Shown here: positions 1 to 5,209 of the stretch, piece after piece
How the letters are laid out: each line of letters opens with the position of its first letter
Position numbering within the stretch: the stretch's first letter is position 1
Source: an uncultured Eggerthellaceae bacterium
Lineage (GTDB): Bacteria > Actinomycetota > Coriobacteriia > Coriobacteriales > Eggerthellaceae
Assembly (NCBI GenBank): GCA_910577495.1
Contig: CAJTML010000126.1
Coordinates: forward strand, 1-5,305
Reading direction: 5' to 3'
DNA: 5,305 nucleotides
Notes under the pieces: model-generated
Told to the model about the DNA's origin: nothing
Databases searched by the model: none
The model's input: the letters and a program-made list of their open reading frames with translations, nothing else
Position numbers and translations under genes: made by a program

Positions 1-1680
1 CATGCGCTCCAAGCGCTTGCGCGTTGCATTCGACTTGCGGTTGAGGTAGTTGCTCAAGATATTGCGCGGTAAAAATGGCGAATCATTCTGCGCTTCACCC
101 TCAAAGATCACCTCGGCAGTCAAATCCCCGTAGGTAACCGCATTATAGGTGCCACTACCCCGCTCTAAGTTATTCTGCACCGCCTCATAGGTGACCAGAA
201 GCGCTCTGTCGCCGGGTCGCGGCGCGCCCGTTTCTTGCAGCGTTTCGTGGTGAAGCGCCAGCAAGTGCGCCAGCGTTGCACGCATGTCCTCACGCGGCAC
301 AATGGCGTCAATAAGGCCATGTGACAAGGCGAATTCCGCCGTCTGGAATCCTTCGGGAAGCTCTTGCTTGATCGTGTCTCTAATGACGCGCTGACCAGCA
401 AAACCAATGAGTGCCCGCGGTTCGGCCAAGATGATGTCGCCCTGCATTGCAAACGATGCAGTCACGCCACCGGTCGTGGGATCGGTGAGCACCGAAATAT
501 AGGGCAGGCGCGCCTCGCTATAGCGCTCAAGAGCGCAACTGACCTTCGCCATCTGCATAAGCGACATGAGCCCCTCTTGCATACGCGCGCCACCTGAGGC
601 ACAGAAGAGCACAAGCGGAAGTCGGTTTTCGCGTGCGTAATCAGCAAGACGAACGACCTTCTCGCCCACAACCGTGCCCATAGAGCCCATCAAAAAGTGC
701 GAATCCATAATGCCGATAGCCAGATCAAGCCCAGCTATTTGACCAACACCAGTCACAATTGCCTCGTTGCACCCAGTTGTATCCTGCAGCTTTTCCAGCT
801 TCTCAGTGTAGCCGGGGAACTGCAGAGGGTCACTTTGCGCAACGCGTTCGTTCAACTCAACGAACGTACCATCATCAAGCAAGTCGTTAATGCGCTCATG
901 TGCGCTCATGCGAATATAGTCACCGCAGCCTGGGCAAACATAATGCCCCACCGCAAGCGACGACTCATCAAACTTGAGCCCGCAATGCGCACACGTCTTC
1001 CACACGCCTTGGGTGATAGAAGGCTTCTCGGTTTCGCACAACACCCAGCCCAATAGCGGTGTGGCGTTATCCAGCGGCTTAAAGACGCGAATGCCCGCAC
1101 CTTTCGCGCGCGCCAAAAAGCTGTCGACGCACGCAAGCGAAAGCGCTTCGTCGCAGAGCAAAATGGTGGTAGCGCCGCTGGAGTGAGCCGCCTCAAGCAC
1201 TGCATGGCTGTTTGCCAGCAGCTGCTCAGAGTACTTCTCGCCCATTGTGACCGTCTGATCGGCGCATTTCAGGTGCGACTCAAAACGTTTATCGGTGGTC
1301 GTCGGCGCCACCGTGATAAACCCAGCCTCGCTACAGGCGGCCAAAAGCGGCTTAGAATTGCGCGAGCGACTCATCACTAACACGCGCGGCAGATCATCAA
1401 TGTCATAGCCCTGATCTGCGCCTTGGTTCACCGAACGCTTGCGAACAGCAGTTACCGGCATGCTCACCGTCGTAAACCCCGAAAGCGCGCCTGCATCAAT
1501 TGCGTTTGGCGTAACCTCGCGCGAGCTTGCCGCCTCTTGCGCAATTCGGTTGAGCTGATACGCTACATCCAACGCATCAGCCATATCCGCGCCCCGTGCT
1601 GCGGTAGCCTTCGCGCTCTCAGCACCTGCGCTTTTGGCGCCGCCCATCTCACCTTGCGTGTCTAATGTTATGTATTCCAC
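1..1680 (-). CDS. accD: Acetyl-CoA carboxylase carboxyltransferase beta subunit (AccD) with an N-terminal biotin-carboxylase-like domain, probably an AccDA fusion; 3' end outside window
   Basis: The product moves a carboxyl group from carboxybiotin to acetyl-CoA to give malonyl-CoA, the first committed step of fatty-acid synthesis (cytoplasm). I translated 560 codons with no stop. Layout: residues 1-96 low-complexity and alanine-rich; 97-206 resemble the biotin carboxylase N-terminal domain; 227-253 form the AccD zinc ribbon (C230, C233, C249, C252; CxxC-x15-CxxC, the spacing of E. coli AccD); 254-480 are the crotonase-fold carboxyltransferase core with SGGARMQEG (362-370), TTGGVTASFA (402-411) and GFAGQRVI (426-433); 481-560 are tail or linker. 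E. coli AccD is about 304 residues, so both ends are extended. The GTG start is chosen because an in-frame TAA lies three codons upstream and AAGAGAGG sits 10 bases before it; the only nearby ATG is codon 12, with a poorly spaced ribosome site. It lies 46 bases after fabZ. The beta-subunit identity is firm; the AccA fusion is inferred from the open frame. Confidence 0.93.
   Translation of the reverse strand, partial: MEYITLDTQGEMGGAKSAGAESAKATAARGADMADALDVAYQLNRIAQEAASSREVTPNAIDAGALSGFTTVSMPVTAVRKRSVNQGADQGYDIDDLPRVLVMSRSRNSKPLLAACSEAGFITVAPTTTDKRFESHLKCADQTVTMGEKYSEQLLANSHAVLEAAHSSGATTILLCDEALSLACVDSFLARAKGAGIRVFKPLDNATPLLGWVLCETEKPSITQGVWKTCAHCGLKFDESSLAVGHYVCPGCGDYIRMSAHERINDLLDDGTFVELNERVAQSDPLQFPGYTEKLEKLQDTTGCNEAIVTGVGQIAGLDLAIGIMDSHFLMGSMGTVVGEKVVRLADYARENRLPLVLFCASGGARMQEGLMSLMQMAKVSCALERYSEARLPYISVLTDPTTGGVTASFAMQGDIILAEPRALIGFAGQRVIRDTIKQELPEGFQTAEFALSHGLIDAIVPREDMRATLAHLLALHHETLQETGAPRPGDRALLVTYEAVQNNLERGSGTYNAVTYGDLTAEVIFEGEAQNDSPFLPRNILSNYLNRKSNATRKRLERM
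916..1002 (-). other. AccD-type four-cysteine zinc ribbon
   Basis: Residues 227-255 of the carboxyltransferase contain CAHC (230-233) and CPGC (249-252), separated by 15 residues, inside a typical AccD context (WKTCAHCG, then HYVCPGCGDYIRMSA). In bacterial AccD this ribbon binds zinc and caps the acetyl-CoA site. It fixes where the conserved AccD protein begins and so shows that about 226 residues lie upstream of it. Confidence 0.93.
1063..1392 (-). other. Degenerate biotin carboxylase N-terminal (pre-ATP-grasp) domain inside the accD reading frame
   Basis: Residues 97-206 of the carboxyltransferase can be laid against residues 1 to about 105 of E. coli AccC, recalled from memory, with only small gaps. 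Matching blocks are RVLVMSR (against KIVIANR), LLAACSEAGFITVA (against ILRACKELGIKTVA), HLKCADQTVTMG (against HVLLADETVCIG), AVLEAAHSSGA (against AIISAAEITGA) and a final GIRVFKP (against GFIFIGP). The conserved NRGEIA and HPGYGFLSEN signatures have been replaced (MSRSRNS; LLCDEALSLA). The ATP-grasp and C-terminal domains are absent, because the AccD zinc ribbon follows about 20 residues later. It cannot carboxylate biotin. A structural or docking role, or a relic of accC, are both possible. This is alignment by eye, not a profile search. Confidence 0.7.
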
Positions 1681-1726
1681 GATCTTTTAGCCTCTCTTGA
1701 CCAGGTTATTTGCGAATATATCGCCG
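1681..1726 (-). promoter_or_regulatory. fabZ-accD intergenic gap with the accD ribosome binding site
   Basis: This is the longest gap between genes in the window (46 bases). On the coding strand, AAGAGAGG (1698-1691) stands 10 bases before the GTG start at 1680, and an in-frame TAA at 1689-1687 blocks any earlier start. A short inverted repeat, GCGA-TATAT-TCGC, follows the fabZ stop but is too weak to be a terminator. I see no convincing -35/-10 pair. Confidence 0.6.
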
Positions 1727-2164
1727 TTAAGCAAGCACGTATTTCTGCGTCGCACTTGCACATACTTCGCCATCCACCGAAGCCTCAACTTCAGCTACAC
1801 ACAGCCGAGACGAGCTCTTCACGATCTCAGCTTTCAGCGTGAGCGTCTCACCAGGGCGAACTTGACGGCGAAACTTCGCCTTATCTATCCCCGTCAGAAA
1901 ACCAACCGATCCTTCTGCCCCACGCGCATAGAGAATGCAAAACGACGCAGCTTGTGCCAGCGCCTCCATAATGATGACACCAGGCAGTACCGGATAGTCA
2001 GGGAAATGACCCGCAAACAGCGGAAGTGACGGATCTACCTCCAGCTCAGCTACCACGCTCACGCCTGGCTCGCATGAGACCACGCGCGTGACCCAACAAA
2101 ACGGATCGCGATGCGGCAGCACCTGCTCAACGACGCTTTTGTCGCACGGGAAGGTGATTTCCAT
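1727..2164 (-). CDS. fabZ: 3-hydroxyacyl-ACP dehydratase FabZ
   Basis: FabZ removes water from 3-hydroxyacyl-ACP to give trans-2-enoyl-ACP in the elongation cycle; it is a cytoplasmic hot-dog-fold enzyme. The 145-residue length is normal for the family. The N-terminal LPHRDPF signature is at 16-22. The catalytic motif AGHFPDYPVLPGVIIMEALA (51-70) supplies H53 and E67, at the His-x13-Glu spacing known for FabZ. FabA would be longer, and nothing here suggests its isomerase activity. One oddity is T26 in CWVTRV, where the family almost always has Asp in a LLVDRV-type motif; the catalytic pair is unaffected. The start is two bases past the fabF stop and is set by a strong AGGAGG seven bases upstream, which lies within the last codons of fabF, so translation is probably coupled. 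In Streptococcus-type clusters accB precedes and accC follows fabZ; neither is present here. Confidence 0.97.
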   Translation of the reverse strand: MEITFPCDKSVVEQVLPHRDPFCWVTRVVSCEPGVSVVAELEVDPSLPLFAGHFPDYPVLPGVIIMEALAQAASFCILYARGAEGSVGFLTGIDKAKFRRQVRPGETLTLKAEIVKSSSRLCVAEVEASVDGEVCASATQKYVLA

Positions 2165-2166
2165 AC

Positions 2167-3489
2167 CTATTCCTCCTCTTTATAAGGCGAAAGCGCCAAG
2201 CAGGCATTGTGACCGCCAAAGCCAAGCGAATTAGAGAGCGCTACTTTTTGCGGGTAGTTCTCAAGCGGCTCCTTGAGCACGCGCACCGCGCACTCCGGAT
2301 CGGCGCTTTCAAAACCGGTTGTCGGCGGCACGCAGTCACGCTGCACTGAAAGCACACACACAATGGCCTCAATAGCACCTGCAGCACCGAGCGTGTGACC
2401 GGTTGTTCCCTTAACCGACGTAACCGGAACTTGCGCTGCAGCCTCATCACCACAAAGCGCAATGAGCGCTGCAGCTTCGGTTGCATCATTTGCCGGCGTA
2501 GCCGTACCATGCGCATTGAGATGCCCCAGGTCAGCAGGCGTAAAGCCGCCTTCCTCAAGCGCCATCTGCATAGCGCGAATCACGCCTTCGCCACTGGGAT
2601 CAGGAGCAGTCATGTGATAGGCGTCTCCCGTTGATCCAAAACCGGTCACCTCAGCCAAAATGTGCGCACCGCGCGCCTTGGCATGCTCCAGTGACTCTAG
2701 CACCACCGCGCCCGCGCCTTCGCCAGCTACAAAGCCTGCGCGATCAACGTCGAAGGGCTTGGAAGCGTTGTGGGGATCCTCAATCTGCGAGAGCGCGCCG
2801 AGGTTCGTAAAGCCTGCAATGCAGATGGGAGACACCGACTCCTCAGCACCGCCAGCAAGCGCCACATCAATGTATCCATGGCGAATATCCCTCACCGCAG
2901 TTCCAATGCTATGCGCACCAGTAGCGCAGGCAGTGACCACGTTGAGGCACTCGCCTTTCATGCCATAGCGAATAGAGAGATTGCCAGCAGCAATGTTGCC
3001 AATCATCGTGGGGATAAACAGCGGACTGACGCGTTTAGGCCCTTTATCCTCAAGCGTTGCAAAGCCCGATTGCAGCTCATCAATGCCACCAATGCCCGTG
3101 CCAAATACCACGGCCACGCGCGTGGGGTCTTCTTGTTCCATATCAAGGCCGGACTGTGCAAGCGCCTCATCAGCAGCAACGATGGCATACTGGACAAAGC
3201 GCTCAAAGCGGCGCGCCTCTTTTTTCGACAAACCGTGTTCGGTGGCATCGAAGTTCTTGATTTCGCCGGCGTTGTGCACCTCATACTCTGAGGTGTCGAA
3301 TCGCTCAATTTCAGAGATGCAGCACTGCTTGTTCATCAGCGCATCCCAAAGCGCCTCTACGCCCACACCAGCTGGGCTGATTGCGCCCATACCCGTGATG
3401 ACAACGCGATGGCTGCCATCAGGACGTCGATAGTTTTGTGCGCAACATGCCTGCTCTGAAACTTCCGTACCCTGCGCTACGCTGCTCAT
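2167..3489 (-). CDS. fabF: 3-oxoacyl-ACP synthase II FabF
   Basis: FabF condenses malonyl-ACP with a growing acyl-ACP, releasing CO2 and adding two carbons per cycle; it is a cytoplasmic thiolase-fold dimer. The Cys-His-His triad is clear: C188 in NVVTACATGAHS, H327 in NAHGTATPAND and H365 in KGTTGHTLGAAG, with K360 just before it. The C188-H327-H365 spacing (139 and 38) is close to that of E. coli FabF (140 and 37). The C-terminal GFGGHN loop (423-428) carries the gating Phe424. The protein has 440 residues against about 413 usually. The excess is an N-terminal extension of about 27 residues, including two adjacent Cys (15-16), before the normal beginning RVVITGMG. The start is supported by GGAGGT eight bases upstream, and no ATG lies closer to the core. 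The gene overlaps the fabG stop by four bases (ATGA), and its KEEE tail encodes the ribosome site of fabZ. Confidence 0.97.
   Translation of the reverse strand: MSSVAQGTEVSEQACCAQNYRRPDGSHRVVITGMGAISPAGVGVEALWDALMNKQCCISEIERFDTSEYEVHNAGEIKNFDATEHGLSKKEARRFERFVQYAIVAADEALAQSGLDMEQEDPTRVAVVFGTGIGGIDELQSGFATLEDKGPKRVSPLFIPTMIGNIAAGNLSIRYGMKGECLNVVTACATGAHSIGTAVRDIRHGYIDVALAGGAEESVSPICIAGFTNLGALSQIEDPHNASKPFDVDRAGFVAGEGAGAVVLESLEHAKARGAHILAEVTGFGSTGDAYHMTAPDPSGEGVIRAMQMALEEGGFTPADLGHLNAHGTATPANDATEAAALIALCGDEAAAQVPVTSVKGTTGHTLGAAGAIEAIVCVLSVQRDCVPPTTGFESADPECAVRVLKEPLENYPQKVALSNSLGFGGHNACLALSPYKEEE
2172..2177 (-). promoter_or_regulatory. Shine-Dalgarno site of fabZ, embedded in the end of fabF
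   Basis: The coding strand reads AAAGAGGAGGAATAGGT before the fabZ ATG. AGGAGG ends seven bases before the start and lies inside the codons for the last Glu residues of FabF. It fixes the fabZ start and suggests that ribosomes finishing fabF reinitiate on fabZ. Confidence 0.85.
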
Positions 3490-4235
3490 AGTGCCATACC
3501 TCCATCAATACAAATTACCTGACCGGTAATGTAGGCTGCTTGTTCGCTTGCAAGAAAACCAACAAGAGCGGCCACTTCTTCTGCTTCGCCAAATCGTTTG
3601 GCTGCAATGCGCTCAGAAATTGCGCCTTTTTGTGCGTCTGAAAGTGCATCGGTCATATCGGTTGCAATAAAGCCCGGTGCCACGGCATTTACGGTAATAT
3701 TGCGCGCCGCCAGCTCTTTTGCCAGTGACTTCGTGATGCCAATCACACCCGCTTTTGAAGCCGCATAGTTGACCTGACCTGCATTGCCTGCAACGCCAAC
3801 CACGCTTGACATGTTCACAATGCGCCCAAAGCGTTGCTTCATCATCTTTGCTGCTGCAGCCTTGCAACAGTTAAACGTACCTTTGAGGTTAACCGAAATA
3901 ACAGCGTCGAAGTCTTCGTCCTTCATGCGAACCGCAAGCCCATCTTTGGTGATACCCGCGTTATTAACAAGCACATCAACGCTTCCCAGCTCTTCAACGC
4001 ACGTATCAATCAAACGTTGCGCCTCTTCAGGAACTGCCACGTTAGCAGCACAGCACACCGCGCGTACACCAAAGCGTTCTTCCAAATCAGCTGCAACCTG
4101 ACGCAGATGGTCAAGTCCAGATTCGCGCGAGCAATTCAAGCACACGTTGTAACCCTGCTCAGCAAGCTTTTGGGCAATTGCTGCACCAATTCCTCTGCTA
4201 GAGCCGGTTACTATGGCATTTTTAGTTGCAGTCAT
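3486..4235 (-). CDS. fabG: 3-oxoacyl-ACP reductase FabG
   Basis: FabG reduces 3-oxoacyl-ACP to 3-hydroxyacyl-ACP with NADPH; it is a cytoplasmic short-chain dehydrogenase, normally a tetramer. From the chosen start it has 249 residues, close to the usual 244-248. Visible motifs are the cofactor glycine-rich turn TGSSRGIG (10-17), NNAG (91-94), N116 in SVNLKGTF, and the catalytic S144, Y157 and K161 (NMSSVVG, then NYAASK), with the same Ser-Tyr spacing of 13 as E. coli FabG. PGFIATDMT (188-196) is the usual FabG substrate-loop start, and the end ITGQVICIDGGMAL is the family C-terminus. A GTG at 4256 overlapping the fabD stop (GTGA) would add seven residues. I prefer the ATG at 4235 because the protein then starts the normal distance before TGxxxGIG and GAAGAGAG lies 11 bases upstream, but the choice is uncertain. 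The position between fabD and fabF identifies it as the fatty-acid reductase among many similar dehydrogenases. Confidence 0.96.
   Translation of the reverse strand: MTATKNAIVTGSSRGIGAAIAQKLAEQGYNVCLNCSRESGLDHLRQVAADLEERFGVRAVCCAANVAVPEEAQRLIDTCVEELGSVDVLVNNAGITKDGLAVRMKDEDFDAVISVNLKGTFNCCKAAAAKMMKQRFGRIVNMSSVVGVAGNAGQVNYAASKAGVIGITKSLAKELAARNITVNAVAPGFIATDMTDALSDAQKGAISERIAAKRFGEAEEVAALVGFLASEQAAYITGQVICIDGGMAL
3498..3503 (-). promoter_or_regulatory. Shine-Dalgarno site of fabF, embedded in the end of fabG
   Basis: GGAGGT lies eight bases before the fabF ATG. These bases are also the Gly-Gly codons of the conserved IDGGMAL terminus of FabG. With the ATGA start/stop overlap at 3489-3486 this points to translational coupling, and it supports the fabF start that gives the N-terminal extension. 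Confidence 0.85.
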
Positions 4236-4252
4236 CGTTTCAGTCACTCTCT

Positions 4253-5209
4253 TCACTCACCTTCAGTTTTTGAGGCTACATAGGCATCAAAGCTCGCACG
4301 ATCCGACAGCGCCACACGCGCAACTTCTTTGTTGATGCGCTTCATAAGATTGGTCAACACGCCGCCATATCCAAGCTCAACAAATTCAGTAGCGCCTGCG
4401 TCAACGAGGTTTTGCACGGACGTATCAAAGCGCACCGGATGGGTCAGATGGGCTGCCAGCTGCGCTTTTGCATCACTTGCTGCAAGCGGCTGCGCATCCA
4501 CGTTACTGATCAGCGGGATGGCAGCTTCGCTAAAGTCCATATCGGCAAGCACAGCTGCAAGCTGTGTGGCTGCTTGCTCCATCAAAGGCGAATGGAACGC
4601 GCCAGACGTAGCCAAGCGCGACGAACGCTTGCCCTGTTCGCCCCACGCTGCCTCAGCGCGCTCTACCGCCTCGCGTGAGCCAGAAATGACAATCTGTCCG
4701 GGCGAATTGAAGTTTGCCGCCACCAGCACGTCTCCCGCGCCACACTGCTCACAAAGCGCTTGCACGCTCTCCTCGTCAGCTTTCAAGAGCGCACTCATGC
4801 ATCCCGGATGCTCGTTAGCTGCTTCAGCCATCAAACGAGCGCGCTCTTTCACGAAGGCGAAGGTTGCCTCATCTGAAAGCATCCCCGCAATAGGAAGCGC
4901 GCTGACTTGTCCAAGCGAAAAACCCAGCACCGCATCAGGAACAATGCCGCGCGCCAAAAGCGCACGCGCTTGCGCCACCGAGAGCACGCACATGCAGGGT
5001 TGAGCCGCAGCGGTATCGTTGAGTTCATCCTCGGTTGCCGTCTCAATAAAAGAAGCCACATCAAATCCGAGCACATCAGATGCACACGTAAAGGTCTCGC
5101 GCACCTCAGGAATATCCAACAGATCAAGACCCATCTGAGGCTTTTGAGCACCTTGTCCCGAAAACATCCACACGGATGCAGACGTGTCGTTTCCCAGTTG
5201 CAGTGTCAT
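4253..5209 (-). CDS. fabD: Malonyl-CoA:ACP transacylase FabD
   Basis: FabD transfers malonyl from CoA to acyl carrier protein, supplying the extender unit for FabF; it is cytoplasmic. The 318 residues are typical (E. coli has about 309). Motifs in order: FSGQGAQ (16-22); the nucleophile elbow GFSLGQ with S98 (96-101); R123 in KERARLM, which binds the malonyl carboxylate; NFNSPGQIVISG (166-177); the catalytic H206 in GAFHSPLM; HPVRF (257-261); and the C-terminal ELGYGGVLTNLMKRI. The Ser, Arg and His spacing matches E. coli S92, R117 and H201. Several usually conserved neighbours differ: GHSLGE is GFSLGQ, and GPGKVL is GYGGVL. The catalytic set is intact, so I expect an active enzyme. The ATG directly follows the stop codon of the upstream gene, and GAGGTG is placed five bases before it. 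The gene ends 17 bases before the preferred fabG start. Confidence 0.96.
   Translation of the reverse strand: MTLQLGNDTSASVWMFSGQGAQKPQMGLDLLDIPEVRETFTCASDVLGFDVASFIETATEDELNDTAAAQPCMCVLSVAQARALLARGIVPDAVLGFSLGQVSALPIAGMLSDEATFAFVKERARLMAEAANEHPGCMSALLKADEESVQALCEQCGAGDVLVAANFNSPGQIVISGSREAVERAEAAWGEQGKRSSRLATSGAFHSPLMEQAATQLAAVLADMDFSEAAIPLISNVDAQPLAASDAKAQLAAHLTHPVRFDTSVQNLVDAGATEFVELGYGGVLTNLMKRINKEVARVALSDRASFDAYVASKTEGE

Noticed and set aside
891..910. Perfect tandem 10-base repeat (TGCGCTCATG twice)
   Set aside because: It encodes part of the conserved AccD segment RMSAHERI just after the zinc ribbon. Similar residues occur in other AccD proteins, so the repeat is most likely a coincidence of codon choice.
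906..1205. Minus-strand open frame of 99 codons within the accD region
   Set aside because: It is in a different frame from the continuous AccD translation, which carries the zinc ribbon through this stretch, and its Arg/Ala-rich product is typical of an out-of-frame shadow.
1661..1680. Possibility that the AccD N-terminal extension is a frameshift or assembly artefact
   Set aside because: The frame is open from the GTG with its own ribosome site through the zinc ribbon and the whole core. The extension shows domain-like similarity throughout, with no stop or shift needed.
1712..1726. Small inverted repeat GCGA-TATAT-TCGC after the fabZ stop, considered as a terminator or operator
   Set aside because: The stem is only four pairs, no T-run follows, and the next gene starts within 40 bases. 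It is too weak to claim.
2770..3433. Plus-strand open frames of 173 and 150 codons opposite fabF
   Set aside because: Both are antisense to strongly conserved fabF sequence, overlap each other in different frames, and show no recognisable motif or ribosome site.
4329..5003. Long plus-strand open frame (224 codons) opposite fabD
   Set aside because: It lies entirely within fabD, which has clear catalytic motifs, and its Ser/Ala-rich product looks like no known protein. It is an antisense shadow produced by codon bias.
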